The notes under the pieces were generated by a model. The model saw nothing but the letters and a program-made list of their open reading frames with translations, was not told the DNA's origin and did not search any database. This document shows, in pieces, positions 55,191 through 64,000 of a DNA stretch of 64,000 bases. Where the stretch lies: positions 1,054,001-1,118,000 of the forward strand of contig NZ_JAAVVW010000003.1 in NCBI RefSeq assembly GCF_023910625.1. Direction: 5' to 3'. How positions within the stretch are numbered: position 1 is the stretch's first letter; each line of letters begins with the position of its first letter. Position numbers and translations under genes: made by a program. The stretch comes from Limnohabitans sp. Lineage in GTDB: Bacteria; Pseudomonadota; Gammaproteobacteria; Burkholderiales; Burkholderiaceae_C.

Positions 55191-55928
55191 ATGAGTTTAA
55201 AATCGGCACCCATGTCGATGCATTTGCCTGAAACCTTGAGTGCCAAGCCCAAGCGCAGTGATGGGGCGCAGGCGCGCAACCGCCTGCTGGACGCTGCTTT
55301 GCAACTTTTTGCGGAGCAAGGTTTTGCCAAAACCTCCATCCGCGAGATTGCCTTGGCTGCGCAGGCCAATGTGGCCTCCATCAGCTATTACTTTGGCGAC
55401 AAGGCGGGTTTGTACCGTGCCGTGTTCTCTGACCCGCGCACCAATCCGCCTTTGCCGCCCGAGGCACTGGAGGGGGCAGAAGTGTCGCTGGAGCAAGCGA
55501 TCCGCCGTTTGTTGGCCAGTTTTTTGGAGCCGCTCAAGCAGGGGCATGTGCGTCAGCAACAGTACTTGAAGCTGTGCTTTCGCGAAATGCTGGAGCCCAC
55601 CGGTGCCTGGCAGCACGAAATTGACACCGACATTGCGCCCACCCACCTGGCCCTGACCCGCAGGCTAAGCCTGCATGTCGGGCTCGCAGAGGCCGATGAC
55701 GACATCCACCGGCTCGCCTTTTCCATCAGTGGCCTGGGAGTCATGCTCCATGTGGGCAATGACCTGTACACCCAGATCCGCCCCAGCCTGGTCAACACGC
55801 CGCAGACGATCGATGTGTATCTGGACCGCCTGGTGTCCTACGCACTGGCGCTCGTGGACGCCGAAGCACTGCGCCGCCGTGCGCAAGCCACCGATTTCCC
55901 TGCATCCGCCCCACTCCACGCCCCATGA
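55191..55928 (+). CDS. TetR/AcrR family transcriptional regulator
   Basis: A 245-residue repressor. The N-terminal helix-turn-helix lies at about 27-75 (RNRLLDAALQLFAEQGFAKTSIREIA, ANVASISYYFGDKAGLYRAVF). The C-terminal part resembles the DUF1956/CerR ligand domain. It overlaps the outer-membrane efflux gene by 4 bp and lies behind a dyad that it probably binds. The four genes to 61785 are likely one operon under its control. Confidence 0.92.
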   Translation: MSLKSAPMSMHLPETLSAKPKRSDGAQARNRLLDAALQLFAEQGFAKTSIREIALAAQANVASISYYFGDKAGLYRAVFSDPRTNPPLPPEALEGAEVSLEQAIRRLLASFLEPLKQGHVRQQQYLKLCFREMLEPTGAWQHEIDTDIAPTHLALTRRLSLHVGLAEADDDIHRLAFSISGLGVMLHVGNDLYTQIRPSLVNTPQTIDVYLDRLVSYALALVDAEALRRRAQATDFPASAPLHAP

Positions 55929-57325
55929 AGCCCCTGCATTTACGAACCCTCACGGCCGCGTCAGTGGCACTGGCGCTCAACGGTTGCGCCATCGTCATGC
56001 CACCTGCCAAACCAGATGCCACGCCTGCCTTGCAGTGGCAGGCCCCATTGCCTCACCAGGGAGCCGTAGGTTCGCTGGCCCAGTGGTGGCACAAGCAGGG
56101 CGACCCGCTCTTGGTGGCGCTGATCGATGCGGCCCAGGCGGTAAGCCCCAACATGGCCCAAGCGCTGGCGCGTGTGGAATCCGCCCGCGCGCGGCGCACC
56201 GCCGCCAATGCAGCGTTGCTGCCCAAGCTGGATGCGGGTGTGAGCGCCAACCGAGATGTGAGTGCCAGCCGTGCTCTGAGCCTGCCACAAGTGCCAGTGG
56301 CAACCATCCAATCGGCGACCCTGCAAGCCAGTTGGGAGCTGGACCTCATGGGCGTCAACCGCGCAGTCAGCAATGCTGCAGACGCCCAGTTCCGGGGCAC
56401 CCAGGCGCAGTGGCACGATGCCCGCGTGTCGGTGGCCGCCGAAGTGGCCACCACCTACTATGGCTACGCCACCTGCACCCAGTTGCTGGGTGTGGCGCGC
56501 AAAGACGCTGCCTCCCGCCTGGAGACATCGCGCCTGACCGAACTCAAAGCCACAGCCGGTTTTGTCGCGCCTTCGGATGCCGCCCTGGCACGCGCCAGCG
56601 CCGCCGATGGCAGTAGCCGTGTGACGCAACAACAAGCGGCGTGCGACTTGGATGTGAAAGCCCTGGTGGCCCTGACCGGCTTGCCCGAGCAGGATTTGCG
56701 AAAGAAACTGGCTGCAGCGCCCATCGAACGTGCGCAAGCAGCGCCTGTTTCCATAGCCAGTGTGCCTGCCCAAACCCTGACCCAACGCCCTGATGTGTTT
56801 GCCGCCGAGCGCGATGTGGTGGTCGCCAGCGCCCAGGTGGGCAGTGCCAAGGCCCAGCGCTACCCGCGCCTGACCCTGAGCGGTTCGGTCGGCGCACTGC
56901 GATTTAGCAGCATGGGCCGGGAGGCGAATCTGGACACCTGGTCCTTTGGCCCCTTGGCCGTGACGCTGCCTTTGTTTGATGGCGGTCAGCGCCAAGCCAA
57001 TGTGCGGTCTGCCGAAGCTGCGTATGCGCAGAGTGTGTCGGTCTATCGCGGCAAGGTGCGCCAGGCCGTACGCGAGGTGGAAGAGGCGCTGGTCAACCTG
57101 CAAAGCACCGATGCCCGCAAGCAGGACGCTGTCGTGGCCACCGCTGGCTATGCCCAGTCCTTGTCAGCCACTCAGGCGCGCTACAGCCAAGGCCTGGCCA
57201 GCTTGATGGAACTGGAAGAAGCACGCCGCAATGCGCTGACCGCCGAGTCGGCCCAGCTTTCGCTGGGACTGGAACGCAACCGCGCCTGGGTCTCGCTCTA
57301 CCGCGCCCTGGGTGGCGGTTTTTAA
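55925..57325 (+). CDS. Outer-membrane efflux lipoprotein (NodT/OprM-like)
   Basis: A 466-residue TolC-type exit duct. The signal peptide ends in the lipobox LNGC (Cys21). Two OEP repeats follow, seen in the helices MAQALARVESARARRTAANAALLPKL and QRPDVFAAERDVVVASAQVG with the paired LPLFDGGQRQANVRSAEAAY. It is the first structural gene, before the adaptor and the pump. Its start overlaps the TetR gene stop. Confidence 0.92.
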   Translation: MKPLHLRTLTAASVALALNGCAIVMPPAKPDATPALQWQAPLPHQGAVGSLAQWWHKQGDPLLVALIDAAQAVSPNMAQALARVESARARRTAANAALLPKLDAGVSANRDVSASRALSLPQVPVATIQSATLQASWELDLMGVNRAVSNAADAQFRGTQAQWHDARVSVAAEVATTYYGYATCTQLLGVARKDAASRLETSRLTELKATAGFVAPSDAALARASAADGSSRVTQQQAACDLDVKALVALTGLPEQDLRKKLAAAPIERAQAAPVSIASVPAQTLTQRPDVFAAERDVVVASAQVGSAKAQRYPRLTLSGSVGALRFSSMGREANLDTWSFGPLAVTLPLFDGGQRQANVRSAEAAYAQSVSVYRGKVRQAVREVEEALVNLQSTDARKQDAVVATAGYAQSLSATQARYSQGLASLMELEEARRNALTAESAQLSLGLERNRAWVSLYRALGGGF

Positions 57326-57388
57326 GCCGACCAGACCCACCCCTGATCACGACGTATTTTTTGTTGTCACCTCTTTGAGCGCAAAGCC

Positions 57389-58570
57389 ATGAACCAAGTT
57401 CAATTCAAACCCCTGACCCTGGGTCTTTTGACCGCCTGTGTGCTGACCCTCGCCGGCCTCGGCCTTTTTGCCAGCCGCACCCAGGCGGCAGACGCCCCCA
57501 AGGCCGCCACTGCACCCAAGGCAGCCTTGACCGTATCCTCGGTGCAGGCCAAAAGCAGCCAGTTGCCCGTGAAGCTGTCGGCCAACGGTGGCGTGGCCGC
57601 CTGGCAGGAAGCCAGTGTGGGCTCGGAAGCCAGCGGCCTGCGTGTGGCCGAGCTGCACGTCGGGGTAGGCGATAGCGTCAAGCGCGGCCAGGTGCTGGCC
57701 ACCTTTGCATCAGAAAGCGTGCAGGCCGACGTGGCGCTGACACGAGCCAGTCTGAACGAGGCGCAGGCCAATGCAGCCGAAGCGCTGGCCAACGGCGACC
57801 GCGCGCGCGCCGTGCAGGGCACCGGGGCTGTCAGCGCCCAGCAGATCAACCAGTACCTCACCCAAGAGGCCACCGCCAAGGCGCGTGTGGCATCGGCCCA
57901 AGCCCAATTGGATGCCCAATTGCTGCGCCTGAAGCAGACCCAACTGCTCGCACCGGACGGCGGCATCATCTCCGCCCGCAGCGCCAGTTTGGGTGCGGTG
58001 GTGAGCGCCGGAACCGAGATGTTCAAGCTCATCCGCCAGGGGCGGCTGGAGTGGCGTGGTGAAGTGACATCGGCCGAGTTTGGCCGCATACGCCCTGGCA
58101 TGGCCGTGCTGGTCACCTCGCCCGGCGGCGTGCAGGCCAAGGGCAAGGTGCGCATGCTGGCCCCCACAGTGGATACCACCACCCGCAACGGTTTGGTCTA
58201 TGTGGACTTGCTGGCTGCATCGTCTGCCGGCCAGTCGCTGAGCGCAGCCTTCAAGCCCGGCATGTATGCACGTGGCGAGTTCGAGCTGGGCAGCACCTGG
58301 GCACTGAGCGTGCCACAAACCGCGGTGGTGGTGCGCGACGGCTTCAGCTATGTCTACCGCGTGGGCATCGACAACAAGGTCAGTCAACTCAAAGTGCAGA
58401 CCGGCCGTGTGGTGGGTGATCAAATCGAAATCCTGAGTGGCGTGAAGCCAGAGGACAAGTTGGTGGCCAGCGGCGGCAGCTTTCTGAGTGAAGGCGACAC
58501 CGTGAAGGTGGTGGACGCTGCAGATTCCAAGCCCAAACCGGCTGCAGCGCCCATAGCGGCTACGAAATAA
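57389..58570 (+). CDS. RND efflux periplasmic adaptor (membrane fusion protein)
   Basis: A 393-residue adaptor linking the pump to the duct. A signal-anchor (TLGLLTACVLTLAGLGLFASRTQA) is followed by a barrel-sandwich lipoyl part (ASVGSEASGLRVAELHVGVGDSVKRGQVLA), a coiled-coil hairpin of about 60 residues, and a beta-barrel domain. It is followed by a 92-bp gap with a hairpin before the permease. Confidence 0.9.
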   Translation: MNQVQFKPLTLGLLTACVLTLAGLGLFASRTQAADAPKAATAPKAALTVSSVQAKSSQLPVKLSANGGVAAWQEASVGSEASGLRVAELHVGVGDSVKRGQVLATFASESVQADVALTRASLNEAQANAAEALANGDRARAVQGTGAVSAQQINQYLTQEATAKARVASAQAQLDAQLLRLKQTQLLAPDGGIISARSASLGAVVSAGTEMFKLIRQGRLEWRGEVTSAEFGRIRPGMAVLVTSPGGVQAKGKVRMLAPTVDTTTRNGLVYVDLLAASSAGQSLSAAFKPGMYARGEFELGSTWALSVPQTAVVVRDGFSYVYRVGIDNKVSQLKVQTGRVVGDQIEILSGVKPEDKLVASGGSFLSEGDTVKVVDAADSKPKPAAAPIAATK

Positions 58571-58628
58571 GGAGCAAAGCACATGCGCCCCCACATTCAC
58601 TTGCGTTCATGCCCCCCCAAGGGGGCGC

Positions 58629-58661
58629 CCGCCTCCTTTGATGCGGCTCGGCAGGAGGCGG
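58629..58661 (+). promoter_or_regulatory. Hairpin sequestering the RND permease ribosome-binding site
   Basis: CCGCCTCCT at 58629-58637 is perfectly complementary to AGGAGGCGG at 58653-58661, which contains the Shine-Dalgarno sequence one base before the permease ATG. A CCCCCC/GGGGG run upstream (about 58611-58625) could form a second stem. Folding would block initiation. Confidence 0.6.
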
Positions 58662-58662
58662 T

Positions 58663-61600
58663 ATGAACGTCTCCTCGTGGTCGATCAAGAACCCCATACC
58701 GGCGGGCATGCTCTTTGTGATGCTGTCCTTCGCCGGCATGCTGGCTTTCAGCAGCATGAAGGTGCAGCAGTTCCCTGACCTGGAGCTGCCCAACATCACC
58801 ATCTCGGCCAGCCTGCCCGGTGCGGCGCCGGCCCAACTGGAAACCGAATTGGCCCGCAAGCTGGAGAACGCGATTGCGTCCATCCAGGGACTGAAAAACA
58901 TCTACACCAAGGTGCAGGATGGTGGCGTGTCCATCACCGCCGAGTTCCGCTTGGAAAAACCCGCGCAGGAAGCGCTGGACGAAGTGCGCAGCGCCGTGCA
59001 GAGCGTGCGCAGTGAGCTGCCCAATGACGTGCGCGACCCGGTCATCAACAAGGTGAACCTCTCGGGCGCGCCCATTCTGGCGCTCACCATCCGCTCGTCC
59101 AAGATGGACGACGAGGCCTTGAGCTGGTTCGTGGACAACACGGTATCGCGCCGCCTGCTGGGCGTGAAGGGTGTGGGCTCGGTAGTCCGTGTGGGCGGGG
59201 TCACCCGCAGGGTGGATGTTGCCCTCGACCCCATCAAGCTGCAAGGTCTGGGTGTTACGGCGGCTGACATTTCGCGCCAGCTCAAGCAAGTGCAGACCGA
59301 GAGCGCTGGCGGCCGTGCCGACTTGGGCGGCAGCGAGCAGCCCATGCGCACCTTGGCTACTGTCAAGACCGCCGAAGAGTTGGCCAATCTGGAGCTGACG
59401 CTGTCCAACGGCCAGCGTGTGCGGCTGGATCAAGTAGCCACCGTCAAAGACACGATTGCCGAGCCGCGTGCGGCAGCGCTGCTCAACGGTGTGCCGGTGG
59501 TGGGGTTCGAGATCACCCGCAGCAAAGGGGCGAGCGAGGTGGAAGTGGGTGCAGCCGTGAATGCGGCCATGGACGAACTCAAAGCCCAGCACCCCGACAT
59601 TGAGCTCACCCTGGCCTTTGACTTCGTCAAGCCGGTGGCCGAAGAGTTTGATGCATCCATGAATATGCTCTATGAGGGCGCGGTACTGGCGGTGATTGTG
59701 GTGTGGCTGTTCCTGCGCAACTGGCGTGCAACCTTTGTGTCGGCCGTGGCCTTGCCTTTGTCCGTGATCCCGGCTTTCATCGGCATGGCCTACTTGGGCT
59801 TCTCCATCAATACGGTGACACTGCTCGCGCTGTCGCTGGTGATCGGCGTGGTAGTGGACGACGCGATTGTGGAAGTCGAAAACATCGAGCGTCACCTGCA
59901 CATGGGCAAGACACCCTACCAGGCCGCCATGGAAGCGGCAGATGAAATCGGCCTGGCCGTGGTAGCCACCACCTTCACCCTGATTGCCGTGTTTTTGCCC
60001 ACTGCGTTCATGAGCGGCATCCCCGGCAAGTTCTTCAAACAGTTCGGCTGGACCGCAGCACTGGCCGTGTTCGCCTCGTTGGTGGTGGCCCGGGTGCTTA
60101 CACCCATGATGGCCGCCTACATCATGAAGCGCAGCCCGCGCGAACACAAAGACCCGTTCTGGATGGGCACCTACATGCGCGCCAGCCGTTGGGCCTTGAA
60201 CCACCGCTGGATCACCATCGGCGCAGCCGCTGCATTCTTTGTGGGGTCCATCCTGCTGATTCCCCTTTTGCCGACTGGCTTCATTCCGCCGGACGACAAC
60301 TCCCAGACGCAGGTGTACATCGAGCTGCCACCGGGCTCCACGCTCAAGCAAACGCGCGATGCAGCCGAGCACGCTCGCCAGTTGCTGGACAAGGTCGATC
60401 ACATCCAGAGCATCTACACCACCATCGGTGGTGGTGCGGCGGGTTCCGACCCTTTTGCGCCTCCGGGCACTACTGAAGTCCGCAAGGCCACGCTCACCGT
60501 GCTGTTGACCGAGCGCGGCCAGCGCCCGCGCAAGCAGGGCATTGAGAACGCCATCCGCGCGGCCATGGCCGAAGTGCCCGGCATCCGCAGCAAAGTAGGC
60601 CTGGGCGGCAGTGGCGAGAAGTACCAGTTGGTGCTCACCGGCGAAGACCCCATGGCCTTGGCCAGCGCTGCGGCAGCGGTGGAGCGTGACTTGCGCACCA
60701 TCCCCGGCCTGGGCAGCATCACCTCCAGCGCGAGCCTGATCCGCTCTGAAATTGCAGTACGCCCCGACTTTGCCAAAGCGGCAGACTTGGGCGTGACCAG
60801 CGCTTCCATCGGTGAGACCTTGCGCATTGCCACCCTGGGTGATTACGACACCTCGCTGGCCAAACTCAACCTCAGCCAGCGCCAGGTGCCGATCCTGGTC
60901 AAGCTGGACGACTCCGCGCGCCAGGACCTGGACCTGCTCGGCCGCTTGGCGGTGCCCGGCGTCAAAGGCCCGGTCATGCTCAGCCAGGTTGCGACGCTCG
61001 AAGTGAGCGGTGGACCGGCGGTGATCGACCGCCTGAACCGCTCGCGCAACATCACCTTTGAAGTGGAACTCTCCGGCGCGCCGCTGGGGGATGTGACCGA
61101 GGCGGTGCAAAAGCTGTCCTCGATTGCCAACCTGCCGCCCGGCGTGAAGCAATTGGCTTTGGGCGATGCCGAATTCATGGGTGAGCTGTTTGCCAGCTTC
61201 GGCCTTGCCATGCTGACCGGTGTGCTGTGCATCTACATTGTGCTGGTCTTGTTGTTCAAGGACTTCTTGCAGCCCATCACCATTTTGGCGGCCTTGCCGC
61301 TGTCCCTGGGTGGTGCGTTTGTGGGCTTGCTGGTGGTGAACCAGAGTTTCTCCATGCCATCGCTCATCGGACTCATCATGCTGATGGGCATTGCGACCAA
61401 GAACTCCATTTTGCTGGTGGAGTACGCGATCTTGGCATGCCGGGGCAACGATGGCCGTGACGGTCATCCTGTGGCGGCTCCCATGAGCCGGTTTGACGCC
61501 CTGATGGATGCCTGCCACAAACGCGCGCGCCCTATCGTCATGACCACCCTCGCCATGGGCGCGGGCATGGTGCCGCTGGCGGTAGGCTGGGGCGCTGCAG

Positions 61601-61785
61601 ACAACAGCTTCCGCAGCCCAATGGCGGTGGCAGTGATTGGCGGACTGATCACGTCCACCGTGCTGAGCTTGCTGGTGATTCCGTCCGTTTTTACCGTGGT
61701 GGACGATCTGGAGCACTGGTTGGGCCGCATCCAACGCCGGTTGCTGCGCGAAAAACCAGCGGCGCAGGCTATGCCCAGGCAATAG
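58663..61785 (+). CDS. RND multidrug efflux permease (HAE1 family)
   Basis: A 1040-residue inner-membrane proton/drug antiporter. NVSSWSIKNPIPAGMLFVML is the first span; the TM4 relay pair is in GVVVDDAIVEVENIERH, and the TM10 lysine in ATKNSILLVEY. Two large periplasmic loops are present. It lies third in the operon and probably works with the preceding duct and adaptor. Drug specificity cannot be told. The start is set at 58663, behind AGGAGG. Confidence 0.94.
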   Translation: MNVSSWSIKNPIPAGMLFVMLSFAGMLAFSSMKVQQFPDLELPNITISASLPGAAPAQLETELARKLENAIASIQGLKNIYTKVQDGGVSITAEFRLEKPAQEALDEVRSAVQSVRSELPNDVRDPVINKVNLSGAPILALTIRSSKMDDEALSWFVDNTVSRRLLGVKGVGSVVRVGGVTRRVDVALDPIKLQGLGVTAADISRQLKQVQTESAGGRADLGGSEQPMRTLATVKTAEELANLELTLSNGQRVRLDQVATVKDTIAEPRAAALLNGVPVVGFEITRSKGASEVEVGAAVNAAMDELKAQHPDIELTLAFDFVKPVAEEFDASMNMLYEGAVLAVIVVWLFLRNWRATFVSAVALPLSVIPAFIGMAYLGFSINTVTLLALSLVIGVVVDDAIVEVENIERHLHMGKTPYQAAMEAADEIGLAVVATTFTLIAVFLPTAFMSGIPGKFFKQFGWTAALAVFASLVVARVLTPMMAAYIMKRSPREHKDPFWMGTYMRASRWALNHRWITIGAAAAFFVGSILLIPLLPTGFIPPDDNSQTQVYIELPPGSTLKQTRDAAEHARQLLDKVDHIQSIYTTIGGGAAGSDPFAPPGTTEVRKATLTVLLTERGQRPRKQGIENAIRAAMAEVPGIRSKVGLGGSGEKYQLVLTGEDPMALASAAAAVERDLRTIPGLGSITSSASLIRSEIAVRPDFAKAADLGVTSASIGETLRIATLGDYDTSLAKLNLSQRQVPILVKLDDSARQDLDLLGRLAVPGVKGPVMLSQVATLEVSGGPAVIDRLNRSRNITFEVELSGAPLGDVTEAVQKLSSIANLPPGVKQLALGDAEFMGELFASFGLAMLTGVLCIYIVLVLLFKDFLQPITILAALPLSLGGAFVGLLVVNQSFSMPSLIGLIMLMGIATKNSILLVEYAILACRGNDGRDGHPVAAPMSRFDALMDACHKRARPIVMTTLAMGAGMVPLAVGWGAADNSFRSPMAVAVIGGLITSTVLSLLVIPSVFTVVDDLEHWLGRIQRRLLREKPAAQAMPRQ

Positions 61786-61836
61786 CCACTCTGGTACTGC
61801 GGACGGGTGTTGCAGCTGATCTTGGGGGCGGAGCGT

Positions 61837-63111
61837 TTATGGGGTCATCCATTGGGTGTGGGTTGGCCGACCAGACAAATGCAGCGCGCTGGTGGCGGCC
61901 GGGGTCTCGGCGATGAGGCGGCCACGCCGGAACACCTTGAGCCGGGTGGCACGCAGGCGCAGCGCCTCTACCGGGTCGCGTGCCTGCAGCAGCACAAAAT
62001 CGGCATGGCAGCCAGGCTGCAAGCCGTAACCCTCCAGGCCCAAGATGGCTGCCGGGTTGACGGTCACCGCTTCAAAGCACTGTCGCATGGCCGCCTGGCT
62101 GGTCATCTGCGCCACATGCAGGCCCATGTGGGCGACTTCGAGCATGTCGGCGCTGCCCAGCGAGTACCAGGGGTCCATCACGCAATCCTGGCCAAAGGCC
62201 ACACGGATGCCGGCCGCCAGCAGCTCGGGCACCCGCGTCATGCCGCGCCGCTTGGGGTAGCTGTCATGCCGGCCCTGGATGGTGATGTTGATCAGCGGGT
62301 TGGCCACGGCCGACAGGCCGGCCTCGGCCATCAGCGGCAGCAGCTTGCTGACGTAGTAGTTGTCCATGCTGTGCATGGAAGTCAGGTGTGAGCCGTTGAC
62401 CCGGCCATGCAGGCCCAGGCGGTGGGCGTGATAGGCCAGGGTTTCGACATGGCGCGACAGCGGGTCGTCGGTTTCGTCGCAGTGCATGTCCACGCGCAGG
62501 CCGCGCGTGGCGGCGATCTCCATCAGCAGGCGCACGCTCTCGGCGCCATCGGCCATGGTGCGTTCAAACTGCGGAATTCCGCCAACCACGTCCACCCCCA
62601 GGTCAAGCGCGCGCTGCAGTTGGGCCAGTGCGCCGGGGCTGCGCAACAAGCCGTCCTGCGGGAAGGCCACCAATTGCAGGTCGAGGTAGGGTGCCACCCG
62701 GCGTTTGACCTCCAGCAGCGCCTCCACCGCCAGCAGCCGAGGGTCGCAGATGTCGACATGGCTGCGGATCGCCAACAGGCCTTTGGCCACCGCCCAGTCG
62801 CAATAGGCCAGTGCACGTTCGATCAGCGCCTCCTGCGTCAACAGCGGTTTGAGTTCACCCCACAGAGCAATGCCTTCAAGCAGCGTGCCCGACTGGTTGA
62901 CGCGTGGCAGGCCGTAGCTCAGCGTGGCGTCCATGTGAAAGTGTGCGTCGACAAAGGGCGGGCTCAGCAGCAGGCCCCGCGCGTCCAGCGTCTCGGCGGC
63001 TGGGGCCTGCAGGCCGGTTGTGACTTCGACGATCTGGCCGTCTTGCACCGCAACCGACATCCGGGTGCGGCCATCGGGCAGCGTGGCGTTGTGAATGAGC
63101 AAGTCCAGCAT
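61837..63111 (-). CDS. Cytosine-deaminase-like amidohydrolase
   Basis: A 424-residue metal-dependent hydrolase. FVDAHFHMDA holds the first metal histidines, DMHCDETDD the third histidine and the proton-shuttle glutamate, and VAFGQDCVMD the catalytic aspartate. The N-terminal NATLPDGRT and C-terminal YGLQPGCHADFVLLQA composite sheet is usual for the CodA group. It directly follows an ABC permease of the nucleoside class, fitting a role in pyrimidine or related base use; close relatives act on other heterocycles, so I give no symbol. Confidence 0.85.
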   Translation of the reverse strand: MLDLLIHNATLPDGRTRMSVAVQDGQIVEVTTGLQAPAAETLDARGLLLSPPFVDAHFHMDATLSYGLPRVNQSGTLLEGIALWGELKPLLTQEALIERALAYCDWAVAKGLLAIRSHVDICDPRLLAVEALLEVKRRVAPYLDLQLVAFPQDGLLRSPGALAQLQRALDLGVDVVGGIPQFERTMADGAESVRLLMEIAATRGLRVDMHCDETDDPLSRHVETLAYHAHRLGLHGRVNGSHLTSMHSMDNYYVSKLLPLMAEAGLSAVANPLINITIQGRHDSYPKRRGMTRVPELLAAGIRVAFGQDCVMDPWYSLGSADMLEVAHMGLHVAQMTSQAAMRQCFEAVTVNPAAILGLEGYGLQPGCHADFVLLQARDPVEALRLRATRLKVFRRGRLIAETPAATSALHLSGRPTHTQWMTP

Positions 63112-64000
63112 TCAGCGTTCTCCCTTGCGGTAAGGTTTCATCAGGGCCTGCGGGTAGCTGGCCCGGCGCGCCACCAGCACCAGCGCCACGATCGACAGCA
63201 CATAGGGCAGCATCAGGTACATCTGGTAGGGCAGCACGGCGTCGCCGGCCTGCTGCAGGCGCAGTTGCAGCGCGTCAAAAAAAGCAAACAGCAAAGCGCC
63301 CAGCAGCGCCTTGCCCGGCCGCCAAGAAGCAAACACCACCAGCGCCACGCAAATCCAGCCGCGGCCGTTGACCATGTTGAAGAAGAAGGCATTGAAGGCC
63401 GACAGCGTGAGGAACGCGCCCGCCACGCCCATCAGCGCCGAGCCGGCCACGATCGCCCCGCTGCGCACCGCCGCCACCGACACGCCCTGGCCTTCGGCGG
63501 CCTGAGGGTTCTCGCCCACCATGCGCACCGCCAGCCCGACCGGGGTGCGGTACAGCAAGTAACCGATCAGCGGCACCAACACCAGCGCCAGCAGCGTCAG
63601 CGGCGTTTGCTGCGCCAGAACGGGAATGCCCAGCCAGCCCATTTCCTGGAACGGGGTGATGGTGGGCGGGGTGTTCACTTTTGGAAAGCTCACCCGGTAA
63701 CCGTAGTAGCTCAGCGCCGTCGCCAGCAGCGTGATGCCCAGGCCGGCGACGTGTTGCGAAAGCGCCAGCGTCACGGTCAGCAGCGCGTGCAGCCCGCCCA
63801 GGAGCGCGCCGGTCAGCGCCGCCACCGCCACCCCACCCCACAGCGGCGCGCCGCTGTACACCGCCAGCCAGCCAGTCAAGGCACCGGCCACCATGATGCC
63901 CTCGATGCCCAGGTTCAACACCCCGGCGCGCTCGCACAACAGCACCCCCAGCGTGCCCAGGATCAGAGGTGTGGCAATGCGCAGCACCGCCGCCCAGAAC
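63112..64000 (-). CDS. ABC transporter permease of the nucleoside/BMP class (start lies outside the window)
   Basis: At least 295 residues of an inner-membrane permease; the frame is open at the window edge, so the N-terminus is missing. GVLLCERAGVLNLGIEGIMVAGAL is the BPD_transp_2 signature, and about eight hydrophobic helices follow. The ending KPYRKGER is complete. Its stop abuts the amidohydrolase start (63112 and 63111), so the two are co-transcribed. A second permease, ATPase and BMP-type receptor would be expected beyond the edge. Confidence 0.85.
   Translation of the reverse strand, partial: FWAAVLRIATPLILGTLGVLLCERAGVLNLGIEGIMVAGALTGWLAVYSGAPLWGGVAVAALTGALLGGLHALLTVTLALSQHVAGLGITLLATALSYYGYRVSFPKVNTPPTITPFQEMGWLGIPVLAQQTPLTLLALVLVPLIGYLLYRTPVGLAVRMVGENPQAAEGQGVSVAAVRSGAIVAGSALMGVAGAFLTLSAFNAFFFNMVNGRGWICVALVVFASWRPGKALLGALLFAFFDALQLRLQQAGDAVLPYQMYLMLPYVLSIVALVLVARRASYPQALMKPYRKGER

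Noticed and set aside
58597..61782. A 1061-codon open frame on the minus strand opposite the RND permease
   Set aside because: It is the antisense shadow of a strongly conserved pump gene in GC-rich sequence, has no ribosome-binding site and shows a His- and Gln-rich composition typical of such shadows.
1..64000. tRNA, rRNA, CRISPR array, prophage or defence-island genes
   Set aside because: Intergenic gaps are short and no cloverleaf, repeat array, phage gene or nuclease-methylase-type cluster was recognised in either strand.

Overview
The window looks like a chromosomal segment of a betaproteobacterium of the order Burkholderiales, most likely family Comamonadaceae. This is inferred from gene order and protein character: purM divergent from a perM-like/hda/HAD/pcnB/folK run, rpsT divergent from murJ, DUF3579 beside argD-argF, a kynBUA cluster, and a Bug-type solute receptor. 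I could not run a similarity search, so genus is left open. No rRNA, tRNA, CRISPR array, prophage or defence island was recognised. Coding density is high and most genes are housekeeping.

Layout. 1-5312: a tightly packed signalling and exopolysaccharide operon. It holds a 5'-truncated processive glycosyltransferase with a C-terminal PilZ domain, a type I periplasmic binding protein, and a two-TM HAMP-PAS-GGDEF-EAL protein. 5461-6062: remnants of an IS256-like and an IS3-like element. 6115-9198: an alpha/beta hydrolase and a gamma-glutamyltransferase. 9289-11094: an IS4-family insertion sequence with inverted repeats and an 8-bp target duplication. Its transposase gene is itself interrupted by a 473-bp deleted IS with its own repeats and a 5-bp duplication. 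11259-18873: murB, yajQ, ridA-like, plsY, ybaK-like, a Tas-like aldo-keto reductase, an acyl-CoA synthetase, an alpha/beta hydrolase and an unknown exported protein. 18979-23878: prfB (with programmed +1 frameshift), pepN and fbp. 23999-30047: NYN-domain protein, CoA-type Nudix hydrolase, CobD-like membrane protein, rsgA, phhB, an M48 peptidase and orn. 30308-34767: a DEAD-box helicase with a long leader, then the rpsP-rimM-trmD-rplS operon on the minus strand. 34906-44650: GNAT and TM2 genes, folK-pcnB-HAD-hda-perM, purM, a SirB1-like gene, murJ and rpsT. 44945-50828: DUF3579, argD-argF, and a YkgJ-kynB-kynU-kynA run for tryptophan to anthranilate. 51009-55055: Bug receptor, lytic transglycosylase, FAD monooxygenase and a decayed phytase/esterase-like lipoprotein gene. 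55191-61785: a TetR-regulated RND efflux operon. 61837-64000: a cytosine-deaminase-like amidohydrolase and a truncated nucleoside-type ABC permease.

How genes fit together. The first operon can be read as a complete c-di-GMP circuit: ligand receptor, c-di-GMP turnover enzyme and c-di-GMP-gated polysaccharide synthase. It resembles the established NspS/MbaA receptor-enzyme pairing of Vibrio cholerae, but with a LivJ-type receptor and the output enzyme in the same operon. This is the most interesting candidate system here. Other points worth a second look are the nested IS that supplies a new transposase start codon, a hairpin that buries the ribosome-binding site of the RND pump, a perfect 23-bp inverted repeat near rpsT, and several operator-like palindromes.
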